NCBI GenBank assembly: GCA_031255315.1
Contig: JAIRSS010000034.1
Location: 1-5,450, forward strand
Reading direction: 5' to 3'
DNA: 5,450 nt
Origin: Spirochaetaceae bacterium
GTDB taxonomy: Bacteria; Spirochaetota; Spirochaetia; Treponematales; Breznakiellaceae
The notes under the pieces are model-generated. The model saw only the letters and a list, made by a program, of their open reading frames with translations. It searched no databases and was not told the DNA's origin. The position numbers and the translations under genes are program-made. Shown piece after piece: positions 1 to 5,450 of this stretch (positions within the stretch are counted from its first letter, which is position 1; every line of letters begins with the position of its first letter).

Positions 1-107
1 CCCAATTTGAAACCGAAGAGCGCCCACAGGAGAACGGCACAGGCCGTCAGATATATATACGCTGGAAAAAACGCAAGTAAAATACGGGCGGGAACAGAGG
101 GGCGCAT
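1..107 (-). CDS. N-terminus of an unknown membrane protein, cut by the left edge
   Basis: The minus strand opens at ATG (complement of 105-107) and reads 35 full codons to the window edge without a stop. After a short basic start (MRPSVPAR) there is a hydrophobic run, ILLAFFPAYIYLTACAVLLW, followed by ALFGFKLG. This looks like a first membrane helix or an uncleaved signal anchor. An in-frame TAA lies only five codons upstream, so ATG at 107 is the first possible ATG start. The ribosome site is poor: AAAGG (complement of 120-124) sits 12 nt before the ATG. The gene is divergent from the biotin ligase gene, with 50 bp between the start codons. I do not recognise the family. A biotin transporter such as BioY would fit the neighbour, but nothing in these residues shows it. 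The call rests on hydrophobicity and the divergent layout. Confidence 0.5.
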   Translation of the reverse strand, partial: MRPSVPARILLAFFPAYIYLTACAVLLWALFGFKL

Positions 108-130
108 GAACGCCGCAAGCCTTTATCTTC

Positions 131-158
131 TTTATAATTCCTTTGTACGGAAAGTAAA
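131..158. promoter_or_regulatory. Overlapping divergent promoter candidates
   Basis: On the plus strand a perfect TATAAT lies at 133-138, about 20 bp before the biotin ligase ATG, but no good -35 box lies at the right distance. On the minus strand, TTTACT (complement of 153-158) and TATAAA (complement of 131-136) are spaced by 16 bp and would start transcription just ahead of the minus gene. The two -10 boxes overlap, so only one polymerase could sit there at a time. This is read from consensus only. Confidence 0.35.
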
Positions 159-1027
159 TGCCGGAAAACAAAAGTCTTGTACAAGTTTGTGATATTACAA
201 ATCCTTTTAACGCTCCGGTGTACTACCGGGAAACGGTTTCCAGCACGATGGACGAGGCCCGCCTGCTTGCCGCGCGGGGAGAAAAACACGGCGCGGTGAT
301 AGCGGCGGGTTTTCAGGAGGCGGGCCGGGGCCGGGGCCTGAACAGGGGCTGGACTGCGGAGCGCGGGAAAAATCTTTTTTTTACGATTCTGCTGCGTTAT
401 CCCGGCCTTGATGCCGTTCCCCCCGCCTTCACCCTTAGAACGGGCCTTGCCGTCTCTCTGGCCGTCGAGGACTTCGCCCCCGCGTTAAAGGGCCGGGTGC
501 GGGTCAAGTGGCCCAACGATATTATGCTGATTGAAACACGCTCCGGCGCGGACACCGCCGCCAAAACCGCCGGAATACTTACCGAAAGCGTCCCGGACGC
601 GGCGGGCTGCGTTGTTTACGCCGGTGTGGGCGTAAATCTGGCCCAGACTGAATTTCCCCCGGACATCCGCGCCAAGGCGACAAGCCTTTTACTGGCCTGT
701 AATTCCGTTTCAGGCGGCTGTGGCAAAACCACCTACACCGCCGGAGACCGCTTCCAGCTTCTGGAAAAGATTCTCGCGCGCCTTTACGCGGAAATTACCG
801 CCGGGCACTCGTGCTGGAAAGAACGCCTTGAGGCGCGGCTCTACCGGCGCGGCGAAAGGATACGCTTTTTCGCGGGTGGTCCCGGCGCGGGGCTGCCGGT
901 GGAAGGCGTGCTTTCGGGGATAGGCGCGGACGGCGAACTACTCATCACGGCGGACGGCGAAACGGAAAGCCGCGCCTTCATTACCGGCGAGATTGATGTG
1001 TATGGCGGAGGATGCCCCGTATTCTGA
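158..1027 (+). CDS. birA: Biotin--[acetyl-CoA-carboxylase] ligase, monofunctional type
   Basis: This cytoplasmic enzyme uses ATP to make biotinyl-5'-AMP and transfers biotin to the lysine of biotin carrier domains in carboxylases. The 289-residue protein has the family's motif order: SSTMDEA (28-34), the nucleotide/biotin loop GRGRGLNRGW (56-65), KWPND (117-121), KTAGILTE (136-143) with K136 at the place of the catalytic lysine of E. coli BirA (K183), GVGVN (156-160), and a small C-terminal domain (about 230-285). It has no N-terminal winged helix, so it should not act as the bio-operon repressor (class I). The start is firm: an in-frame TAA at 155-157 touches the ATG. Only a weak GGAAAG (149-154) precedes it. 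Two inserts relative to E. coli are visible, about 8 residues between KWPND and the catalytic lysine, and a Gly/Cys/Thr-rich piece at about 180-197. The adenylate loop has one extra residue before its Arg-x-Trp. The gene is probably transcribed alone. Confidence 0.93.
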   Translation: MPENKSLVQVCDITNPFNAPVYYRETVSSTMDEARLLAARGEKHGAVIAAGFQEAGRGRGLNRGWTAERGKNLFFTILLRYPGLDAVPPAFTLRTGLAVSLAVEDFAPALKGRVRVKWPNDIMLIETRSGADTAAKTAGILTESVPDAAGCVVYAGVGVNLAQTEFPPDIRAKATSLLLACNSVSGGCGKTTYTAGDRFQLLEKILARLYAEITAGHSCWKERLEARLYRRGERIRFFAGGPGAGLPVEGVLSGIGADGELLITADGETESRAFITGEIDVYGGGCPVF

Positions 1028-1028
1028 A

Positions 1029-1072
1029 GGGGCTGTCCCCGCAAGAGCCGGTGAATAGGGGCCTGTCCCCGC
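1029..1072. repeat. Two short GC palindromes downstream of birA
   Basis: GGGGCTGTCCCCGC (1029-1042) and GGGGCCTGTCCCCGC (1058-1072) are near-identical and each is a GGGG/CCCC inverted repeat. The first begins one base after the ligase stop codon. A third related string, GGGCCTGTTCAC, begins the IS5-like remnant at 1085. The stems are only 4 bp and no T-run follows, so I do not call a terminator. Confidence 0.5.
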
Positions 1073-1084
1073 CTCATGCGAGCA

Positions 1085-1521
1085 GGGCCTGTTCACACTA
1101 GGAAAACAGGCTATACTCAAGCCATGAAATTAACACAGGAACAGCGAAAAAAATTATGGACCTTTTTCCCAAACAGTGGAGAAACGTGAGAGTCGATAAC
1201 AGCCACTTCCTTGACGCCATAATCTACATCTGCGAAAACGGCTGCAAATGACGAGCACTCCCCGAGACCTTCGGCCCCTGGCATACCATCTACGTCAGAA
1301 TCAACCGGTGGGCAAAAAACGGCGTCTTGGAACGGATTTTTCATGCGCTCCGGGAAGAAAAGATAACGAACAAGCGGATAACCGTGGTTTCTCTGGATTT
1401 AAGTTCGGTCAAGGCGCGTCCTGGCGCTGGCGGAGCGTTAGAAAAACCAGGAAGCAGGCGTTAGGGAAGTCCCGGGAGGTCTGAACCCCAACTCCGCCGC
1501 AATTTAGGCTGCCTGCGACAT
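1085..1521 (+). mobile_element. Left part of a decayed IS5-family insertion sequence
   Basis: The element probably starts near 1085 with GGGCCTGTTCACACTAGG, which has the look of a terminal repeat of the IS427 group of IS5. GCCTGTT (1087-1093) pairs exactly with AACAGGC (1105-1111) to form a small hairpin just before the transposase start. The transposase remnant follows at 1124-1521. Nothing transposase-like is seen past about 1521 and no right terminal repeat was found, so the element is truncated. The left boundary is an estimate. Confidence 0.6.
1124..1521 (+). pseudogene. IS5-family transposase, frameshifted and truncated
   Basis: The reading starts MKLTQEQRKK at 1124. It then needs a one-base shift in the A-run at 1147-1153 to continue IMDLFPKQWRNV and ..AIIYICENGCK. 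An in-frame TGA at 1249-1251 replaces the Trp expected in the family motif CKWRALPE. The same frame continues RALPETFGPWHTIYVRINRW and ITVVSLDLSSVK, whose Asp (1396-1398) is the likely first catalytic Asp of the DDE triad. A second one-base shift at 1442-1446 gives KTRKQALGKSR, and a third at 1474-1476 gives GGLN. Then several codons appear lost before LGCLRH, where similarity stops at about 1521. The later catalytic Asp and Glu are absent, so no active enzyme can be made. The family call rests on recalled IS5 (IS427-like) proteins. Confidence 0.8.
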
Positions 1522-1607
1522 AATTCTTTATATAGCAATAAGTTATGCAAAATTACAGACTCCCTAATTAATGTGAGTTCGACGGGAAGAAAACTCATGG
1601 TTAATAC

Positions 1608-1700
1608 CGTCATGCGAACGCAGCGAAGCAATCCAGCGCCACGACTGCCCTGTCTGGATTGCCCGCCGCCGGGCGGCCCGCTTCGCTCCCCGGAATGACG
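1608..1700. repeat. Dispersed palindromic repeat (MITE- or REP-like)
   Basis: The two ends pair in blocks in the correct inverted order: CGTCAT (1608-1613) with ATGACG (1695-1700), AGCGAAGC (1622-1629) with GCTTCGCT (1680-1687), and GCAATCCAG (1628-1636) with CTGGATTGC (1654-1662). The wording, with GCAATCCAG next to AGCGAAGC and ending in AATGACG, matches a class of short palindromic repeats I recall as present in many copies in several bacterial genomes. The centre (1663-1679) is a GC-only insert. It encodes nothing recognisable and could form a long hairpin in RNA from either strand. Confidence 0.65.
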
Positions 1701-1799
1701 CAACGCTGCGCATGATCCGTTGCGGCATCCGGGCTGGATGACGGGCGCGCTTTGTTCCCGGCGAGCTTACGGTAATAAAAGACGGCTTCCAATACCCGG

Positions 1800-1822
1800 C
1801 GCGGCGGAATTGATTCGCCGCG
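1800..1822 (-). terminator. Hairpin after the exporter gene, candidate terminator
   Basis: CGCGGCG (1800-1806) pairs perfectly with CGCCGCG (1816-1822) around a 9-nt AT-rich loop. It lies 20 bp past the stop codon of the minus-strand exporter gene. No U-run follows directly on that strand; the nearest T-rich stretch is about 20 nt further. It may end or stabilise the transcript, but it is not a classical intrinsic terminator. Confidence 0.35.
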
Positions 1823-1841
1823 AAGAGGGTTTCATACCCAA

Positions 1842-4592
1842 TCAGCTTTTTCCTATTCGCGGATAATCTCTAAATTGAGGCTGAATCATATTGAGCAGTA
1901 CGGGTATAACCGTCAGGCTCACAAGAGCGCTGGTTGCCATCGTCAATGCAATAAGAAGCCCCAAGTCGGCGAGCATATTAAACCGTGAAAAGAGGAGGAC
2001 CGCAAAACCTGCGCCCACGGAAGCGGCGTTGATCAGGATAGCCTTCCCGGAAGTCGCGTAGACCCTGTGCAGGAAATCTTCTCCTCCCCCGGCGGCGCGG
2101 TATTCCCGCTTGTAGGCTTCCAGAAAGTGAATCGTATAGTCAATTCCAATGCCGACAGAAACACTGGCGACCATAGCCGTTCCGATGTTCAACTTGATCC
2201 CCGCAAAACCCATTACCGCGAAATTAATGAGAATCGAAATGGAAAGAGGCGCGATACCGACCGCCCCCACAACAAAAGACCGGTTGGAAACAGCGATGAT
2301 GATGAATACCAGAACAAGGGAAACAATCACGGAGACAAGCTGGGATTGAACCACCAGCGTATTAAGGGCGGCTTCTACCATAGCCGCGCCCCCAACCGTT
2401 ACCCTGATTCCATCGGGCGTATTGGCGGCGACATAGTTGTTTATTTCCTGGTAGGCGGAATTACTGTCGTGCTGCCCAACGGTCCTGAGCTGGACGGTGG
2501 TCTTAACCGCCGTAGGCTCCAGAGGATCGTTGGCGTAGTCGCTGATGTTCCCCGAAAGCAGTACCAGATAATTTGACACAAGCCGTTGCAGTTCTTCGGG
2601 AGTAGTCTTCCCATACCGGAGGGGGTCTGTGGGTATTTCGTAATAGGCCGCTCCTTCGTAGTTGACAAGACGTTTAACCTCCTTTACCAAACTGTTGGCG
2701 TCCATACCCAAGTTTTTCCCCGCCGCCCGATCAAAAAGGGCGGCCAGTTCCTGGGCCGTATACGTCTTGGTCCCGGGGTCTTCTTCCCTCCCCGGGCTTT
2801 CTTCTGTTCCCGCGATAACAGAAGCCGCTTCCTCAGTGACGCCCTCATCCATCCCAAACCCGAACCCCAGGTCCGCAGCGTCTTCCCCGCCAAACCCGAA
2901 TCCTCCCGCATCGGCGGCTTCAAAGCCGAAGCCGGCGTCCGCGCCGTTTCCCGCGTATTCTCCGCCCGCCGGCCTAAGCCCGTCAGGGCTTTCACCCACA
3001 TTGAACACTTGGTTGATTCGTTTTATAAGCCCCGTAAACCCCATAACCTTACCGGCTTCGGGAACTTTCTCTGAAAGGAAGACGTTCAGCCCCTCCAGGG
3101 CGCTTAAGGAATCGGGGTGCAGCAGGGTTTCCGCCGTATCGGACTCAAACACCACGCTCACCACTTTGGACCCGCCGAACTTCTCCCGGATAAACACATC
3201 AGATTTATAAATATCCGTATCCGGTTTAAAATATTCGACCATAATGTTATCAATGATGATCTTGGAAAGACCGTAAAGAGAAATTGCCGCCGCCGCCAGG
3301 GTCGCGAAAAGGATAAACCGCTTCTTCCGCACAATCCGCACAAACGAGTCAGCAACCGTGATACTAAGCGAATCAAACTCAGGCCGCCCGCCTTCTCCCG
3401 GGGATACCCGCGGGGATACCCGGGGCGTCTTCCCCAGCCCCGGCATCCTCTGGTTCCGCCGGTTCAGGGGCCGGGGCCCCCGGATAAGAAGAAGGGCGGG
3501 AATCAGGGTTACCGCCACCCCAAAGGCGGCCATCACCCCAAAACTCGAAAAAATACCGAATTCCCTGATGGGCAGAACGGACGTGAAACAGTTGGAAAAG
3601 AAACCGGCAAAGGTGGTCAGAGCGGCAAGGAATACGGGTTTCCCGATTTTCCGCAGGAGTTCAAAAACTAGTTCCCGGTGTTCCCCGGTACTCAGCGGTT
3701 TATCCCCCCGGTCTGTGATGTAATGGGTAATGACGTGGATCCCGTAGGCGCTCCCCACCGCAATGAGGATCACGGGAAGCACCGTAGAGATAACGGAAAG
3801 TTTTACGCCGAAAAGGGGCATAGCGCCGATAGCCCAAACAGCGGCGACCGCTACGGTGAGGAGGGGAAGGCTCACCGCGGTAAAGCGGCGGAACGAGAAA
3901 AAAAGTATCCCCAGCACCACTATCACTACCAGGGGTACCAGAATGATAAGATCCGCGTTGACAGCTTCGTTGATCGTAGCGCTGACCACGGGCAGACCGG
4001 TTACATAGACCTCGGCCATTCCGTCAAACATTTCCCTGGCCAAGTTTCGGATATGTATAAAACTGCCGGACACCTCCCGGCTGCCCGCTTCCTCGGAACG
4101 GATATTCAGGGGTATCAGAATCTGCGTGGCGCTGAAGTCATCGGATATTAAGGTGCGTTCATACATATCCCAGGACAGCACCCGACGCTTGAGCTCGGCG
4201 ATTTCCCCGGCGGTTCCGGAAAAATCGTTCCCTACGAGTTTTTCTACGATAACGGCGTCCCCGTCGCCGGTTATATAATCGGTAGTAACCAGAGAATTGA
4301 CGTTTTCGACCATCTCCAATTCCTCAACCCGCGTTACATATTCCCTGAGCCGGCGGAGAAAGTCCGCGTCAAACACCGTTCCATATTTACGCTCAAGGCC
4401 GATCAATATAAAAAGCGAACTTCCAAAGGCGTCATCAATTCGCTGGGATACCAGCAGGGCTTCATTATTCGCCGGGACGAACCGGAGATTATTATTGTCA
4501 ATTTCCGCCCGGGGCAGTTGAAGGGCGAAAAAAACGGTTAGTATTCCAATGACGGCGACAATAAGCCAGGGGCGTTTAAAAAACGTCTGCAT
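1842..4592 (-). CDS. RND-superfamily (MMPL/HAE3-type) exporter
   Basis: This inner-membrane transporter is predicted to be proton-driven and to export a lipid or other hydrophobic substrate; the substrate cannot be read here. The 916 residues form two similar halves. Membrane segments lie at about 8-26, 213-233, 238-258, 264-286, 319-338, 345-369, 425-442, 749-768, 771-795, 802-825, 851-869 and 876-901. Large periplasmic loops lie at 27-212 and 443-748. The basic loop 370-424 is cytoplasmic. TM10 has the MMPL motif GIGIDYTIHFLEAY with Asp818; TM4 has GSAYGIHVITHY, with Ala282 at the matching place, a form I recall in this family. VTVGGAAMVEAALN (731-744) precedes TM8. An acidic GFGF-rich insert (about 532-610) probably explains why it is longer than the usual 700-800 residues. 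The start is set by a strong ribosome site. No adaptor or outer-membrane partner is adjacent, as is usual for HAE3 proteins. The reading frame is intact. Confidence 0.9.
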   Translation of the reverse strand: MQTFFKRPWLIVAVIGILTVFFALQLPRAEIDNNNLRFVPANNEALLVSQRIDDAFGSSLFILIGLERKYGTVFDADFLRRLREYVTRVEELEMVENVNSLVTTDYITGDGDAVIVEKLVGNDFSGTAGEIAELKRRVLSWDMYERTLISDDFSATQILIPLNIRSEEAGSREVSGSFIHIRNLAREMFDGMAEVYVTGLPVVSATINEAVNADLIILVPLVVIVVLGILFFSFRRFTAVSLPLLTVAVAAVWAIGAMPLFGVKLSVISTVLPVILIAVGSAYGIHVITHYITDRGDKPLSTGEHRELVFELLRKIGKPVFLAALTTFAGFFSNCFTSVLPIREFGIFSSFGVMAAFGVAVTLIPALLLIRGPRPLNRRNQRMPGLGKTPRVSPRVSPGEGGRPEFDSLSITVADSFVRIVRKKRFILFATLAAAAISLYGLSKIIIDNIMVEYFKPDTDIYKSDVFIREKFGGSKVVSVVFESDTAETLLHPDSLSALEGLNVFLSEKVPEAGKVMGFTGLIKRINQVFNVGESPDGLRPAGGEYAGNGADAGFGFEAADAGGFGFGGEDAADLGFGFGMDEGVTEEAASVIAGTEESPGREEDPGTKTYTAQELAALFDRAAGKNLGMDANSLVKEVKRLVNYEGAAYYEIPTDPLRYGKTTPEELQRLVSNYLVLLSGNISDYANDPLEPTAVKTTVQLRTVGQHDSNSAYQEINNYVAANTPDGIRVTVGGAAMVEAALNTLVVQSQLVSVIVSLVLVFIIIAVSNRSFVVGAVGIAPLSISILINFAVMGFAGIKLNIGTAMVASVSVGIGIDYTIHFLEAYKREYRAAGGGEDFLHRVYATSGKAILINAASVGAGFAVLLFSRFNMLADLGLLIALTMATSALVSLTVIPVLLNMIQPQFRDYPRIGKS

Positions 4593-4597
4593 AAATT

Positions 4598-4611
4598 CTC
4601 CTCCCTCCTCC
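4598..4611 (-). promoter_or_regulatory. Very strong ribosome binding site of the exporter
   Basis: On the minus strand GGAGGAGGGAGGAG lies 5 nt before the exporter ATG. It contains several overlapping Shine-Dalgarno cores and fixes the start codon. By eye it is the strongest such site in the window. Confidence 0.8.
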
Positions 4612-4689
4612 GCATACCTTCCTCATGAATAGGTTTCACACAGTCTTTCCCCAAAAACGAGGGAGAGGAGTCTTACCGGCAGGCTGCGT

Positions 4690-5220
4690 AGACGAAATGA
4701 CAAAACTACATGACCCCAGGGTCCACTGATTACGCGAATTTTCACCGGGTATGAACACCTTTGATACGAAAACTCTTTGTTAATCCGGTTAATCCGGAGA
4801 CCGTATTCCCGCCTTTTAGTGTAATCAAGCCGCCGGCGCCCTCCCGCATTTTATTTACCATAATAAACAGACTGTTAGTTCGTCAAGGAGGAATATCCCG
4901 GTCGCGGCGGTTTCGAATTCAAACCCTGACCGGCGCGGCTCTCACGGACGGAATGCCGGAAAACGTAGTCCGAAGATACTCTATGATATTTTGCAAAAAG
5001 GGGGCCGTATATTCGGCTTGAGTGCAACCGCCGTGCCTTTCACGACGAGGAAGGCGTACTTCCGGTTTTTCTACCCGGTAATCCTGATGAATTCGTCCAT
5101 GATGGCCGGCTTCTCTTTCCGTCCGGCTTTCCGGCGGCGGGAACGGACCTGCCTGACAACCGCTGGCTATAGTTGCCAGATAGTCTGTCTTAATTTGGGG
5201 TACTGTTCAATGAGGCAACG
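4690..5220 (-). mobile_element. Decayed insertion-sequence remnant upstream of the exporter
   Basis: The interval holds no intact gene, and its clearest content is the transposase relic at 5035-5166. Possible degenerate ends are ACATGACCCCA at 4708-4718 and, inverted, TGGGGTACTGT at 5196-5206, which match at 9 of 11 positions. The short spacing between them would mean that most of a normal element has been deleted. GTTAATCCG is repeated in tandem at 4779-4796, and GACCC/GGGTC forms a near-palindrome at 4712-4723. The boundaries are tentative, and the ends could equally be chance similarity. Confidence 0.4.
5035..5166 (-). pseudogene. Relic of an integrase-type transposase N-terminus
   Basis: On the minus strand, one frame from 5166 down to about 5035 reads AVVRQVRSRRRKAGRKEK (ending at 5113), then PAIMDEFIRITG, a TAG stop (complement of 5071-5073), then KNRKYAFLVVKG. 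This is the pattern of the basic N-terminal region of a group of DDE/rve-type transposases, whose recalled consensus is RYRKA.KKEK..ILDEF...TGY..KYA. The stop falls exactly where the Tyr of TGY is expected. A further TAG lies just upstream (complement of 5167-5169). Downstream the same frame meets several more stops and only faint similarity (SIFGLRFPAFRP). No functional protein can be made. The family match is from memory. Confidence 0.55.
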
Positions 5221-5243
5221 CGCCGACTGTTAAAAATCAGTGA

Positions 5244-5278
5244 AAATGTCCTATAGTGCGTTCAATAGAAATGTCCTA
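5244..5278 (+). repeat. Paired AAATGTCCTA boxes at an insertion-sequence left end
   Basis: AAATGTCCTA occurs at 5244-5253 and again at 5269-5278, 25 bp apart start to start, which is about two and a half helical turns. The boxes stand just before the ribosome site of the next transposase. Their place suggests they are the terminal repeat and an internal transposase-binding site of that element. The other end lies outside the window. Confidence 0.55.
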
Positions 5279-5306
5279 CCTGATAATTTTAGTCAGGAGG
5301 ATAAAA

Positions 5307-5450
5307 TTGGGTAAAAAATCCAAGTGCGGCAAAAGTCTGCGCGGGAAAATCATGGAAATGGTACAACGCGGGCTTAAAACACTTTCGGCGGCGTCAGTGG
5401 AGATTGGTGTCAGTTACCGGCAGGCGGAACGGATTTACAAACGATACCGG
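5307..5450 (+). CDS. Transposase N-terminus with helix-turn-helix, probably ISNCY-type, cut by the right edge
   Basis: A TTG start at 5307 follows AGGAGG (5295-5300) with a 6-nt spacer. The frame is open for 48 codons to the window edge. The product begins with a basic stretch, (M)GKKSKCGKSLRGKIMEM. It continues with VQRGLKTLSAASVEIGVS and YRQAERIYKRYR, a typical helix-turn-helix that binds the element's ends, as in ISNCY-family transposases. The catalytic domain would lie beyond the window. An in-frame ATG at 5271 exists, but it falls inside the second AAATGTCCTA box and has no ribosome site, so TTG is preferred. No stop or frameshift is seen, so this element may be younger than the two relics nearby. 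An unrelated DNA-binding protein with the same fold is possible but less likely given the terminal boxes. Confidence 0.7.
   Translation, partial: MGKKSKCGKSLRGKIMEMVQRGLKTLSAASVEIGVSYRQAERIYKRYR

Larger units (their letters stand above)
1522..1841. other. Gene-free stretch of inverted repeats
   Basis: No convincing coding region is seen here. The stretch lies between the IS remnant and the end of the convergent exporter gene. It holds a chain of hairpins: TGAGTT/AACTCA (1574-1579 with 1592-1597), the large palindromic repeat at 1608-1700, GCAACG/CGTTGC (1700-1705 with 1718-1723), CATCC/GGATG (1726-1730 with 1736-1740), and a GC-rich hairpin at 1800-1822. Part of the sequence before 1608 is A/T-rich and unlike its flanks. 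Confidence 0.6.

Noticed and set aside
7..192. Plus-strand 61-codon frame overlapping the birA start
   Set aside because: It lacks a ribosome site, overlaps birA out of frame, and is antisense to the better-supported membrane protein start.
1248..1484. Plus-strand 78-codon frame starting MTSTPRDL
   Set aside because: Only its last residues (KTRKQALGKSR) belong to the transposase, through a frameshift; the rest is an out-of-frame reading of the relic.
1574..1822. Possible CRISPR array from repeated hairpins
   Set aside because: The hairpins differ in sequence and spacing, there are no regular direct repeats or spacers, and no cas gene is present.
2067..3723. Long plus-strand open frames (up to 184 codons) inside the exporter gene
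   Set aside because: They are antisense to a complete 916-codon gene with clear membrane segments and motifs, and their products are Arg/Pro/Lys-rich with no recognisable domain.
4712..4723. GACCCCAGGGTC as an operator for the exporter gene
   Set aside because: The near-palindrome has only 5-bp arms and lies about 120 bp upstream of the start inside a likely IS end; no regulator match is known to me.
4761..5233. Two plus-strand open frames of 86 and 80 codons upstream of the last transposase
   Set aside because: They have no good ribosome site and no family features, and the second is antisense to the transposase relic.

Overview
The window looks like a chromosomal stretch from a moderately GC-rich bacterium. 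A spirochaete of the termite-gut Treponema type is my best guess. It rests on the look of the HAE3/MMPL exporter, on insertion-sequence fragments that resemble ones I associate with treponemes, and on a TTG start behind a strong AGGAGG. No 16S rRNA or marker gene is present, so the assignment is inference.

Layout. Positions 1-107 hold the start of a minus-strand gene for a short hydrophobic protein that runs off the left edge. About 50 bp separates it from a divergent plus-strand gene, 158-1027, for a biotin-protein ligase of the monofunctional type with no DNA-binding domain. Two short GC palindromes and the decayed left part of an IS5-family insertion sequence follow (about 1029-1521). Positions 1522-1841 contain no gene but carry a run of inverted repeats, one of which (1608-1700) looks like a dispersed palindromic repeat. 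A large minus-strand gene at 1842-4592 encodes a 916-residue RND-superfamily (MMPL/HAE3) exporter with twelve predicted membrane segments and an unusual acidic, Gly/Phe-repeat insert in its second periplasmic loop. Upstream of it, 4612-5220 has no intact gene. It contains a heavily decayed minus-strand transposase remnant, recognisable at 5035-5166, perhaps bounded by degenerate inverted repeats. The right edge (about 5244-5450) is the left end of another insertion sequence: paired AAATGTCCTA boxes, a ribosome binding site, and the first 48 codons of a transposase with a helix-turn-helix.

Function. The two intact genes are unrelated. One attaches biotin to carboxylase carrier domains in the cytoplasm; the other is an inner-membrane, probably proton-driven, exporter of unknown substrate. 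They converge on the IS/repeat block. I see no defence system, CRISPR array, tRNA or rRNA. The main interest is the exporter's periplasmic insert and the layered insertion-sequence remains on both sides of it, not a new multi-gene system.
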